From positions 1 to 64,000 of the forward strand of contig JAGRIH010000043.1 of assembly GCA_020443345.1 (NCBI GenBank): a stretch of DNA of 64,000 nucleotides. The letters run 5' to 3'. The position numbers and the translations under genes were made by a program. Shown in pieces: positions 26,235 to 34,827 of this stretch (position 1 is its first letter; each line of letters opens with the position of its first letter). The notes beneath the pieces are model-generated. The model had not been told where the DNA came from. It saw nothing but the letters and a program-made list of their open reading frames with translations, and made no database searches. The DNA comes from Halioglobus sp. (GTDB taxonomy: Bacteria > Pseudomonadota > Gammaproteobacteria > Pseudomonadales > Halieaceae).

Positions 26235-27296
26235 CTATACGGCCCTCCCGCTCGTTGCTGCGACGAACCACTTCGAGTAACTGGAAAACGTCAGCTCACT
26301 TTGCCCGGCGACCCACTCGAGGTACTGCCGCAGGTTTATCTCCGACCACCGGGAGAAGTTTTTATTGTGACCGATAGCAACAATGGGTATGGGGCCATTC
26401 GCGGCGGAAAAACGCGACATATACCGTTGTGTGATCTCGATCAGAGCCCAGGCGGGCAAAGTGGAAAAATCCAGCATGACAACGCCCATGTTTGCCAGTT
26501 TGCCCAGCTTTCCTGCCAGTGATTGTAAGCGACTGTTGGGCCCGTCGTAGGAACCGCTGCACCCCGTGGGAAAACCCGAGTTCCTGGACTCACGCAGAAT
26601 TTTTGCATGCGCCACCCGACCCAGGCGCGCGGTAGTAATCGGAACCTCCAGTACACCACTGCCCGAATGCAGCAGGATATCGGTATCGCTGTACCAGTAG
26701 GGCGTGTCGGGAGCGCGGCGAAAATCAAACCAGTCACCCTGGGCACGATTACGAGTGCCCGGGGCCACGGTCGAATCCATCCTGACCCCGTGCTGTGCGA
26801 GACTCGACAATACTTCTGCGGCTGGCTGGATGCCCCAGCCGCCCGCGCGAAAACACTGGCAGTTTCTCTCATCTGATCGATCGATGTGACGTTCCAGAAA
26901 CCGAATGCCGGAAGTTATGGCGTGATCAATCTCCCTCCGTGGAAGGTTTCCAATACGCCAGCGATCGTAATCGAGTAACCATTTGCCTTCACGAACGGAT
27001 GCTCCGATCCACTGCGGGTGAATATGCAACTGCACAGAGTGTGGCGCGGATCCCAGTGTGGCTATTTGCTCCTCGACCCGCGACAGACACCGGACATCAA
27101 ACGGGGCGTCCCGGTGGTCAGCATGCGCGCTCATCGCCGCGAATTCCGTGGCATCGACAAAGCAGTGTAAGCCGGCCGCGTACTCTTCGAGCAATGCCAG
27201 CACCTTATCCACCGGCTCGACGACACAGTGGCACAGACAACCGGACCCGTTGCCAAATACTTCGTAATCCAGGGTTAGAATCAAATGATAGTTCAT
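26235..27296 (-). CDS. Polysaccharide deacetylase-like (NodB-fold) protein
   Basis: A 353-residue protein of the NodB-like/glycoside-deacetylase superfamily, probably acting on the EPS or its precursor. It begins YHLILTLDYEVFGNGSG (the strand and Asp dyad region), continues with CFVDATEFA, SVQLHIHPQW (metal-binding HxH-like motif) and FRAGGWGIQP, and ends with MLDFSTLPAW and a substrate-side barrel end. The start MNYHLILTLDYE at ATG 27296 is chosen because the extension to 27458 has a hydrophobic but non-homologous sequence; that extension could be a signal peptide, so the true start is not certain. Stop and next start are 1 bp apart. Confidence 0.75.
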   Translation of the reverse strand: MNYHLILTLDYEVFGNGSGCLCHCVVEPVDKVLALLEEYAAGLHCFVDATEFAAMSAHADHRDAPFDVRCLSRVEEQIATLGSAPHSVQLHIHPQWIGASVREGKWLLDYDRWRIGNLPRREIDHAITSGIRFLERHIDRSDERNCQCFRAGGWGIQPAAEVLSSLAQHGVRMDSTVAPGTRNRAQGDWFDFRRAPDTPYWYSDTDILLHSGSGVLEVPITTARLGRVAHAKILRESRNSGFPTGCSGSYDGPNSRLQSLAGKLGKLANMGVVMLDFSTLPAWALIEITQRYMSRFSAANGPIPIVAIGHNKNFSRWSEINLRQYLEWVAGQSELTFSSYSKWFVAATSGRAV

Positions 27297-27593
27297 TCTG
27301 GAGATCGAATGGACACGATGGCAGGATACCGGTTCGGCATTAGCCCGTACTTCCATTACACAGACAATGAAAAAGCAGCATAGCATGCCGATACCAGACC
27401 GTACCAACACAGTGGCGAACGAAAGCACCAAAATCGGAAGAGCAGCACAATTCTGCACATAATAATGCTGAACGCGTGCAGCTAAAGGCTAACGGGAAAT
27501 GCTTGTTGAGACATGTTCCTGCGATGATCGGGTATTTCACCACCGTTAATGCCATTGGACACGTCCATGAGTGGATCGGTATGAATGTTGTTT

Positions 27594-28472
27594 CTACGGC
27601 CAGTTATAACGCTCCCCCAAAAACTCGAAAAGTTGTTCGTTATACGGCTTGAAATAGTCATTCAGATACTGATAGGTTGCGGGAGCGACATCACTTCGAT
27701 TGCCTCCGACATTCGCCGGCGCCAGATTATCCAGCGCAAACTCTTCGGCAATTCCAAGGAACTTACAGACCTTGTTTAGATTGTGCCGGGGATCGGCAAA
27801 AAAAGATTCGCTGCACAAGACGAGAATCTGCTTCCTATCGAAAACTTCGAAGTATCTCTCTAACTGCTCCTTGTAGCGGCCTCTCAGCTTGTAGGAGTAC
27901 TTCCTAAAAGCAAAGCTCTCGTAATCTTTCTTCGCCAGTGACTCCTCGAGCCGGGCTTCTTCGGCCTCAAAGGCGGCCTGCATTGCCAGCGGCTCCCTGT
28001 CTTTTCGCACTCCGTGGAAATAATGCGAAATGGCTCGCTCGGATGGATTTCTCAACAATGCGATCAATTTAACCTCGGGCATCCAGGCGTGGATACGGCG
28101 CGGCGTTTCCGGGTTGAACAGATAAAAGGGTGACGCCTCGAAGGTCTTCTTTCTCCGCGTCTTCGAACTCTGATAAGGAAACTGGGCCCTGTACCAAGCC
28201 TCCGCCCTGGGGTTTCCATCTACCCAGGGATACCTTCCTCCGTCAAAAAAATGGATCTCCTTTTTGATCGATGGCATGAGCTCCGGATGCTGGCTGAGAT
28301 AGGAAAAGAGGCTTGTCGTTCCGGCTTTCTGGGCGCCAATAATGATAAAGGAGGGCAGATCTCTATTGTTGCGGGTAACGCGGCCAAAGGCGATCACCGC
28401 TTTCCATACGGCGGCTTTTAGAGAGTCAAAAGACTTCAGGTAGTTGATCCAGCGATTCCAGGCAAAATTCAT
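27594..28472 (-). CDS. Sulfotransferase (heparan-type) 3
   Basis: A 292-residue sulfotransferase of the family that contains heparan sulfate N-/O-sulfotransferases. The PAPS loop is FIIIGAQKAGTTSLFSYLSQHPE and the 3'-phosphate motif LIALLRNPSERAISHY, with KEIHFFD following. ATG 28472 (MNFAWNRW) is preferred to the start nine codons upstream. The C-terminal part (ILVLCSESFFADP, VCKFLGI) is typical of glycan-acting members. It is divergent from the phosphoramidate operon and is the last gene of the minus-strand block. Sulfate donor synthesis genes are not in the window. Confidence 0.9.
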   Translation of the reverse strand: MNFAWNRWINYLKSFDSLKAAVWKAVIAFGRVTRNNRDLPSFIIIGAQKAGTTSLFSYLSQHPELMPSIKKEIHFFDGGRYPWVDGNPRAEAWYRAQFPYQSSKTRRKKTFEASPFYLFNPETPRRIHAWMPEVKLIALLRNPSERAISHYFHGVRKDREPLAMQAAFEAEEARLEESLAKKDYESFAFRKYSYKLRGRYKEQLERYFEVFDRKQILVLCSESFFADPRHNLNKVCKFLGIAEEFALDNLAPANVGGNRSDVAPATYQYLNDYFKPYNEQLFEFLGERYNWP

Positions 28473-28774
28473 TACAGTTCCATTAGTACTAGCTAGCACC
28501 TGCCTGCGTTATTGCAAGTAATCAACAGCAGGATACGAAAACATTGTTGAGCGATCGCCGGGTCGGCGACTTCATTGGTAACATTTTTACCCTGTTTGCT
28601 GCGTGTGTCACATTTTCGTAAGTTAAACGGCTTAGAGAGGCCACGCTTGGAGCAGAAGTGCCAATCTCCTTGGCAATACTGTAGTATCCTGACAACGAAA
28701 CGCCAGAGAAACAATGCAGTAATTACATCGTCCTTTAAGCGCTGTGAACGAAATCACGAATCGATAGAAATCCT

Positions 28775-28803
28775 TTGACAGCGGGCCAAGCGCTTTATAT
28801 CTT
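28775..28803 (+). promoter_or_regulatory. Sigma-70 promoter of the TagF-like/phosphoramidate operon
   Basis: A perfect -35 hexamer TTGACA (28775-28780) is followed after exactly 17 bp by TATCTT (28798-28803), and the predicted start site is about 20-25 bp before the GTG start at 28833. The -10 matches 4 of 6. The rest of the 28473-28832 gap shows no gene. This is the strongest promoter-like sequence I noted in the island. Confidence 0.55.
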
Positions 28804-28832
28804 GACCGCGCAGTCCTGCGCAGAGTGAGTCC

Positions 28833-29966
28833 GTGAGTAAATCCGCTAAAGACCTGATTAGACCCCTGTTGATTTTTGTTCTCGGGGCTGGATCGTATCT
28901 CGTTCCCAAGAAAAAGAACTACCTGGTGTTTCTTCCCGGGCACGACAAGAGAAAATTCGATGGCAATCTAAAATGGTTTTTTCTCTATCTGAACAAAAAC
29001 GCCGACGATATCAGCCCGGTCTGGGTTACGGACAACCTCAAGGTGGCAAACGAATTAAAAAGCAGGGGATTGCCGTTCGCTACATTTCGGTTCTTCCCCA
29101 TCTGGCAGATACTGCGCGCCCAAACAGTCATAATCGATACAAGACAGTACTCTCTGGCGGCGGGCAGGTTTTCTATTGTACAGCTCTGGCATGGAACGGG
29201 ATACAAAACCATGGCAGCGAACGCCGCCTTTAAGAACAGAATCAAGGCGTTCCTGGGGCGCAATCACTATTCCAAGTACCGCTTGGTCGCGACCACCTCG
29301 CCGGGTGATTGCAGGGAGAAGGAGATGATGTTCGGTAGCCCGAACAACTGCATTACAGGATATCCAAGGAATGACATATTTTTTGGCGAGATATTCGACC
29401 GACAAGCGTATAAACAGATGTTGGGCCTAGCAGACTATGAAAAACTGATTCTGTATGCGCCGACTTTTCGAGATCACGGTACGTTCGAGCCCTTTAGCAC
29501 GCATATGTGGAGGCAGATAGATCAACTGATGAAGGACCGGAAAAGCCTGTTTATAGTAAAAAAACACCCCGGCGATAGAAAGTTGACAGTACCTTCAGAT
29601 CTGGACAACGTCATTGATATGACGACCGCCATTGGTGACGTGCAGGAATTACTCGCAGCAAGCGATACGCTCATCACTGACTACAGCACAATCGTCACCG
29701 ACTACGGCTTGAGTGGTAATCCGGTGATCTTTTATACCTTTGATCTCGATCTCTACCAGGCCAACTCGAGGCCGCTCACCGATGACTTTCATACCGTGTT
29801 ACCCGGTCCATTCGCTCACGACGAGGGTGAACTCTACGCGCTGATCAGTGATGAAGGCTGGTTTAATGACCCGGACTATCAGGCAAAGTACTCGCGGTTC
29901 GTCAGTCACTATCACACCTATCGGGACAGCCAATCCTGCCAGCGGGTTCTGGAGAAAATGGGTTAA
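28833..29966 (+). CDS. CDP-glycerol glycerophosphotransferase-like protein (TagB/TagF family)
   Basis: A 377-residue member of the family that transfers phospho-polyol groups from CDP-glycerol or CDP-ribitol. Motifs: NYLVFLPGHDKRKFDGNLKW, VQLWHGTGYKT (the catalytic-site HGT), YRLVATTSPGDC, YPRNDIFF, ILYAPTFRDHG, FIVKKHPGD and DTLITDYSTIVTDYGLSGNP. The start is GTG 28833 downstream of a good promoter. The phosphoramidate genes follow on the same strand after 118 bp. This neighbour suggests that the acceptor transfer uses a CDP-activated phosphorus donor, perhaps cytidine diphosphoramidate, but that is inference. Plain transfer of glycerol phosphate to the polysaccharide is the default reading. 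Confidence 0.88.
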   Translation: MSKSAKDLIRPLLIFVLGAGSYLVPKKKNYLVFLPGHDKRKFDGNLKWFFLYLNKNADDISPVWVTDNLKVANELKSRGLPFATFRFFPIWQILRAQTVIIDTRQYSLAAGRFSIVQLWHGTGYKTMAANAAFKNRIKAFLGRNHYSKYRLVATTSPGDCREKEMMFGSPNNCITGYPRNDIFFGEIFDRQAYKQMLGLADYEKLILYAPTFRDHGTFEPFSTHMWRQIDQLMKDRKSLFIVKKHPGDRKLTVPSDLDNVIDMTTAIGDVQELLAASDTLITDYSTIVTDYGLSGNPVIFYTFDLDLYQANSRPLTDDFHTVLPGPFAHDEGELYALISDEGWFNDPDYQAKYSRFVSHYHTYRDSQSCQRVLEKMG

Positions 29967-30084
29967 TCCAATGTTTCATTCCATCCTGAATTTGAGCAAA
30001 GTCACGTGACCCCATCTCGGTTTGCAGCCTGGAATCGACGCCGCCATCTACATGAAGCGTACATGAAGTCGCTGGAGTTTGGGC

Positions 30085-33078
30085 ATGCGTCGTGAAATGG
30101 AGGTATTTCTTTTGGGTGCCGGGAGGCCTGCGCAAGGTAGTAAGCCGGCCGCACTCAAAACGATAGCGTTAAAAACCAGAGCACTGGATTGGCAACTGTT
30201 CAGCTTTGAGTCGGTAGTGGACCTAAAGGATATCTCGTTCCTGGGCGGGTATCACATCGAGGAGGTCATCGAAAAATATTCGTTCCTCAAGTACCAGATT
30301 ATCCCCGACTGGGAGCAGCGCAGTGTACTGCATACCTTTTTAAGAGCACCTTTTACCGGTCGGCCCGTGATTACGGCCTACACGGATACCGTGTTCCGAA
30401 AAGAGACTATCGAGGAGTTGACACAGGTTGATGGTGATATCGTTTTTGCCATCGACAGCCGCTGGAAGGAGCGCTACGAATCACGCTCGCACGCTGATAT
30501 TCAGATGGCAGAAACCGTAGTCAAAGACGGCCATCGAGTCGAGTTTACCGGACTGGTCTACTTTTCTGCGCCCGCAGTAAAGGTGCTCGCGACTATTTCG
30601 GACGCGGAGGTTGGTTCATCCCTGATAGATCTGATCAATTATCTGGATGACCGCGGTTACTCGGTCTCTACCCATGATGTCGCGGGACATTGGGCTGAAT
30701 TCAACTCTCCGCGGGATATATCGCGCTTTATCCTCGGCACCAAGTCAGAGACGCTGGCTCGTCTGGAGCCACTGGTGCAGTGCAGCCACATTGGCAGTCA
30801 GGTCTGCTTTACATCGATGGACTGGCAGACGAATAGCGCGAAACTTCTCAGCGACATTCGGCAAAAGTTTTCCGGCCGCAATCTGATAGTGAGGAGCAGT
30901 TCCAAAGCCGAGGATAACTGGTACAGCTCAAATGCGGGGGGCTTTGACAGCATTCTGGATGTTGACGGCACGGACGATCAGAAGATATCCAGGGCGATCG
31001 ACAAGGTAATAAGATCTTTTGGCGACGCGCAGACCGGTTCTGATCAAGTCCTGGTTCAGGAGTTCCTCAGCAACGTAAGGACCGCCGGCGTCGTATTCAC
31101 TTGTGATCTGGAAACCGGTGCTCCCTATTACCGGTTCAACTTCGACGACAAGACCCAATCCACGGAGTCAGTGACTGCTGGCAGCCACAGCGATCTTCGC
31201 ACAATTATTTTGAGTCGCTTCAGCCCGGAATCTTTGTCGAGTGTCGCTCCCGAGTTGCAACCTGTGCTGGAAGCGATTCAGGAACTGGAGCGATTATTGG
31301 GCTTCGACAAGCTGGATATTGAGTTTGCGATTGCAGAATCGGGCCGGGTTCACATCTTTCAGGTACGGCCGATCACTGTAAACCACGATGATTTCGATAT
31401 CGACGAAGAGATCGTGATGCGCCAGCTTCGCAGCGCGTCGGCTCTGTTTGCAAGGCAACAAACCCCCTCCCCTTTTGTTTACGGAGACAAGACGCTTTTT
31501 GCCAATATGCCGGACTGGAATCCAGCAGAAATCATTGGCACGCGGCCCAAGCCTCTCGCTTTCAGCCTCTATCGCCACCTGATTACTAATGAAGTATGGG
31601 CGACGCAACGGTCGGAATTTGGCTACCGGGATATTAGCCCGCACCCTCTGCTTCTTGCAGTGTGCGGTCAGCCCTATGTCGATTGTCGAGCCAGTCTGAA
31701 TTCCTTTATTCCTGCATCGCTGCCCGAGGACAGTGCCGCGCGGCTGGCAAATGCCTACCTGGGTGTACTGGCGGATAATCCTCACTACCACGACAAGATC
31801 GAGTTCGACGTGGCTTTTACTGTTTGGACACCGGACTTTCGTAGCACTGCCGAACAAAGATTGTTACCCTACGGCGTTTCGGCTGGCGATATTTCAAAGC
31901 TGGAAGATGCTCTCAAGATTATAACCAGAGAGGCGTTCCCGCGGTTAGCAGATGACATCGTCTCTCTCGGACTGCTTACGGACCGACGCAAGCTCATTGC
32001 TGATTGTAGTCTGGGGTCTATAGATAAAATATTCGCCCTGCTCGATGATTGTAAACGATTCGGCACGTTGGCGTTTTCCCACGCTGCACGCGCAGGTTTT
32101 GTAGCGACCTCTCTATTGAAGAGTTTTGTGGCCTGCGGCATATTGACGGAAGCGCGTAGACTCAATTTTCTCAATAGTTTCGCTACGGTCAGCGGGGAAT
32201 TCACCGACGACAAATTGCGCTGCGCTGCAGGCGAACTCGAGTTACAAACCCTGATTGACAAATATGGTCATTTGCGCCCGGGGACCTATGAAGTGACCAA
32301 ACAGGCCTACTGGGAAGATCCTGCACGCTATCTCTCGATGACGGATGAGCGGTACATCCCGCATAGAACGGATGTGACTTTCAACTTCAATGAAGCCGAG
32401 CTGTCAGATTTTACCGCGATGTTATCTGACCTTGGCTCCGAGCTCACACCACACCGATTTGCCGCCTATTTGACTGAAGCCATCCAGGCCCGGGAAATGG
32501 TCAAGTTCGAGTTTACGCGCAATTTGAGTCTGGCAATTGATAACTGTATTTTGTTGGGAAGAGAGCTGGGGCTATCTCGAGATGAAGTGTCATTCATGGA
32601 TTTTGATGATATAGCCCAGTTGAAACTCAATACTGCTTCTGCGGTTGAAATTAAAAAACATATCAGAGCGCGTAGGCAGTTACATGCGATAACCTGTGCC
32701 ATCGAGTTGCCCTCCGTTATTCAGCGGGACATCGATATGTACTGTTTTGAACGCTTTTCTTCCCAACCAAATTATGTCGGGTTGAGTCGTATCGAGGGAA
32801 GTACCTATATTTTAAATGGCGATGATGATCTGGTGTCGCTCAATGGCAGAATCGTTCTGATACCACAGGCCGACCCGGGCTTTGACTGGCTGTTTGGCCA
32901 GGGCATCGCGGGTCTCATAACTCAGTACGGCGGAGCCAACTCACATATGGCCATACGGGCGGCTGAAATTGGCTTGCCCGCGGCTATCGGTGTCGGGGAA
33001 CGGCTGTATGAAGAAATCGGTAAAATGCACCAGATAGAGTTGGATTGCGGCAACCAGACCATCAGGAAGATTGAATGA
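30085..33078 (+). CDS. L-glutamine kinase (Cj1418-like) with N-terminal nucleotidyltransferase-like domain
   Basis: A 997-residue PEP-synthase-like protein. In Campylobacter jejuni the homologous enzyme phosphorylates the amide nitrogen of L-glutamine with ATP, the first step of capsular phosphoramidate synthesis. Residues ~3-215 form a nucleotidyltransferase-like domain (VFLLGAGRPAQGSKPAAL; HWAEFNSPRD at its end). Residues ~240-430 are the PPDK N-terminal ATP-grasp (NLIVRSSSKAED near 270; FQVRPITVN near 425). The middle is poorly conserved, and the C-terminal mobile domain has the phosphotransfer histidine His954 in GGANSHMAIRAAEIGLPAAIG. ATG 30085 is chosen because GGAG lies 7 nt upstream; TTG 30079 is an alternative. 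The stop overlaps the next start (ATGA). Assignment rests on the three-gene context as well as the domains; a plain PEP synthase is excluded by the fused head and altered middle. Confidence 0.8.
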   Translation: MRREMEVFLLGAGRPAQGSKPAALKTIALKTRALDWQLFSFESVVDLKDISFLGGYHIEEVIEKYSFLKYQIIPDWEQRSVLHTFLRAPFTGRPVITAYTDTVFRKETIEELTQVDGDIVFAIDSRWKERYESRSHADIQMAETVVKDGHRVEFTGLVYFSAPAVKVLATISDAEVGSSLIDLINYLDDRGYSVSTHDVAGHWAEFNSPRDISRFILGTKSETLARLEPLVQCSHIGSQVCFTSMDWQTNSAKLLSDIRQKFSGRNLIVRSSSKAEDNWYSSNAGGFDSILDVDGTDDQKISRAIDKVIRSFGDAQTGSDQVLVQEFLSNVRTAGVVFTCDLETGAPYYRFNFDDKTQSTESVTAGSHSDLRTIILSRFSPESLSSVAPELQPVLEAIQELERLLGFDKLDIEFAIAESGRVHIFQVRPITVNHDDFDIDEEIVMRQLRSASALFARQQTPSPFVYGDKTLFANMPDWNPAEIIGTRPKPLAFSLYRHLITNEVWATQRSEFGYRDISPHPLLLAVCGQPYVDCRASLNSFIPASLPEDSAARLANAYLGVLADNPHYHDKIEFDVAFTVWTPDFRSTAEQRLLPYGVSAGDISKLEDALKIITREAFPRLADDIVSLGLLTDRRKLIADCSLGSIDKIFALLDDCKRFGTLAFSHAARAGFVATSLLKSFVACGILTEARRLNFLNSFATVSGEFTDDKLRCAAGELELQTLIDKYGHLRPGTYEVTKQAYWEDPARYLSMTDERYIPHRTDVTFNFNEAELSDFTAMLSDLGSELTPHRFAAYLTEAIQAREMVKFEFTRNLSLAIDNCILLGRELGLSRDEVSFMDFDDIAQLKLNTASAVEIKKHIRARRQLHAITCAIELPSVIQRDIDMYCFERFSSQPNYVGLSRIEGSTYILNGDDDLVSLNGRIVLIPQADPGFDWLFGQGIAGLITQYGGANSHMAIRAAEIGLPAAIGVGERLYEEIGKMHQIELDCGNQTIRKIE

Positions 33079-33704
33079 ACCGCATTGGTATCACGCAACG
33101 CGTAGAGGTGGTACGCCACTATGGTGAGCGGCGTGACTGTTTGGATCAACGCTGGTCTGAGTTCATTCTACGGTTGGAGTGCATCCCCATACCCCTGCCT
33201 AACATCGCGTCAGGGATGGTTCCACAACTCATAGAAGCACTGCAAATTGGCGCGGTTATATTGAGTGGGGGTAATTCCATCGCCAGTCTGGACTCGCAGG
33301 CCGAAGACGCCGCACCGGAACGGGATGCGTTTGAGAATGCCTTAATTTCGGCTGCGATAACCAGGAAAGTACCTGTTGTCGGCGTCTGTCGGGGCATGCA
33401 ATTATTAAACCTTTATATGGGTGGGAGCCTGCAAGAGAGACCGGGACATGTCGCGGTGCGCCACACTTTACATGCTTGCTCTCCTCTATACGCACTGCCG
33501 AGTGAGGTAAACAGTTTTCACAAATATGGCATCCCGCAGGATAAACTGGCCGACGACCTGACGCCCCTCGCTGTTGACGGGGACGGCTATATCGAAGCCT
33601 TTTATCGAGACGATATGCCTGTGCTGGGTATCATGTGGCACCCTGAACGCGAAGACCCGTTTTCAAACTGTGATGTGCAGCTAATGAAGCGATTTTTGGC
33701 ATGA
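33075..33704 (+). CDS. Class I glutamine amidotransferase-like hydrolase (Cj1417-like, CDP-glutamine hydrolase)
   Basis: A 209-residue peptidase C26/GATase-fold protein. The catalytic triad is visible as Cys105 in VVGVCRGMQLLN, and His189 and Glu191 in MWHPERED; the oxyanion part is VILSGGNSIASL. In the Campylobacter phosphoramidate pathway the corresponding enzyme hydrolyses CDP-L-glutamine to cytidine diphosphoramidate and glutamate. The gene overlaps its neighbours by 4 bp on both sides (ATGA at 33075 and at 33701), so the three are made together. On sequence alone it could be a gamma-glutamyl-GABA hydrolase; the neighbours decide for the phosphoramidate role. Confidence 0.8.
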   Translation: MNRIGITQRVEVVRHYGERRDCLDQRWSEFILRLECIPIPLPNIASGMVPQLIEALQIGAVILSGGNSIASLDSQAEDAAPERDAFENALISAAITRKVPVVGVCRGMQLLNLYMGGSLQERPGHVAVRHTLHACSPLYALPSEVNSFHKYGIPQDKLADDLTPLAVDGDGYIEAFYRDDMPVLGIMWHPEREDPFSNCDVQLMKRFLA

Positions 33705-34477
33705 CAAGAGCACTTGTATTGGCCGCGGGTGAAGGTACGCGCTTGCGGCCATTAACCGATGATAAGCCAAAATGTATGGTCCCATTACTTGGGGTATCTT
33801 TGCTGCAAAGACAAATCAACTGCCTGAAAAAACAGGGAATTCACGACATACATATTGCGACTGGCTATCGAGCTGAGCAGATCGAGGCCATGGGGTACCC
33901 GACCACACGCAACCCTCGCTACAACGAAACCAATATGGTCTCGACATTGTTTAGGGCAGTGGATTTCATGGCCCGGACAGGCGACCTGATCATCTCCTAT
34001 GGTGATATCGTCTACAATGACGATAACTTGCAAAAGCTATTGTCTTGTGATGATGAGATCGCACTAATGATCGACAAGAACTGGCGGGATCTCTGGGCTC
34101 TGCGACTGGAAAACCCATTGGACGATGCCGAAACGCTGTTGATAGACGGCGCGGGTTATGTCACCGAGCTGGGAAAAAAACCCGACGACTACGACACTAT
34201 TCAGGGACAATATACCGGACTGATCAAGATTCGCGCAGACAAAATTAACGATCTGATACGGTTTTATCAGCGCCTGGATCGCGGTGCCCGCTATGACGGT
34301 AAAGATTTCGACAATATGTATATGACCAGCTTTTTGCAGGCGTTAATCGATGCAGGCTGGAAGGTCAAAGCGGTAATGGTGGAAAACGGATGGCTGGAGA
34401 TAGATTCTGTAGGTGATCTGCAACAGTATGAGTTGTTGGCGCATCAGGGGAAATTAGCCAGGTTCTACACAGTTTGA
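33701..34477 (+). CDS. Phosphoglutamine cytidylyltransferase-like (Cj1416-like) NTP transferase
   Basis: A 258-residue sugar-1-phosphate-type nucleotidyltransferase. The N-terminal signature LVLAAGEGTRLRPLTDDKPKC is complete, as are IHIATGYRAEQI, ISYGDIVYND (metal-binding Asp) and the end GWLEIDSVGDLQQYE. It is closest in look to LicC-like phosphocholine cytidylyltransferases and to Cj1416, which makes CDP-L-glutamine from CTP and glutamine phosphate. The ATG overlaps the stop of the amidotransferase gene. The same fold appears, altered, at the N-terminus of the kinase two genes upstream. A CDP-choline or sugar nucleotide product is the alternative. Confidence 0.85.
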   Translation: MTRALVLAAGEGTRLRPLTDDKPKCMVPLLGVSLLQRQINCLKKQGIHDIHIATGYRAEQIEAMGYPTTRNPRYNETNMVSTLFRAVDFMARTGDLIISYGDIVYNDDNLQKLLSCDDEIALMIDKNWRDLWALRLENPLDDAETLLIDGAGYVTELGKKPDDYDTIQGQYTGLIKIRADKINDLIRFYQRLDRGARYDGKDFDNMYMTSFLQALIDAGWKVKAVMVENGWLEIDSVGDLQQYELLAHQGKLARFYTV

Positions 34478-34827
34478 AAACATGCCGAGAGCCGCGATTG
34501 TAAAAATCAATCTATTTCTATAGCCTGCAAGGCACTTTCGCTATATTCGAGTGATCACAGACTGAAAATCCCGACTACTGAGTCCGCGCTTTTGTCGGCT
34601 GGCCGCGTAGCATTATGTCAGTCTAGACCACTTAGGGCCCACTCAAATAGTGTGAGCAGGCCCCGATGAGCCGCTGAGCTGCGCGGGGCTTGAGCAGTGC
34701 ACCGGGCCGGGCGTCACCGGGCGCAACCAGACAAGCGCTCAAAGTCGAGGCTTGAAGTTACATTCCTCCCCGTCGATCAATGGCGAGCGCAATCCGCTGG
34801 GGAATGCGAGCGTCCGCTAATGGTCAC
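34478..34827. other. Convergent intergenic region with a repeat copy
   Basis: About 350 bp between two converging genes. No coding region is visible. It contains GGGCCCACTCAAATAGTGTG...GGCCCC at 34635-34664, an inverted copy of the left arm of the palindrome at 5532-5582 (about 22 of 25 positions alike). The surrounding bases GCCGCTGAGCTGCGCGGGGC can form a small extra stem. No clear rho-independent terminator with a T-run was seen. Confidence 0.5.
34635..34664 (-). repeat. Partial copy of the dispersed palindromic repeat
   Basis: The complement reads GGGGCCTGCTCACACTATTT, which matches the left arm at 5532 with few changes (T/C at three positions). Here only one arm is clear, so this may be the end of a decayed mobile element. 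It lies directly downstream of the phosphoramidate cassette. Confidence 0.5.
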
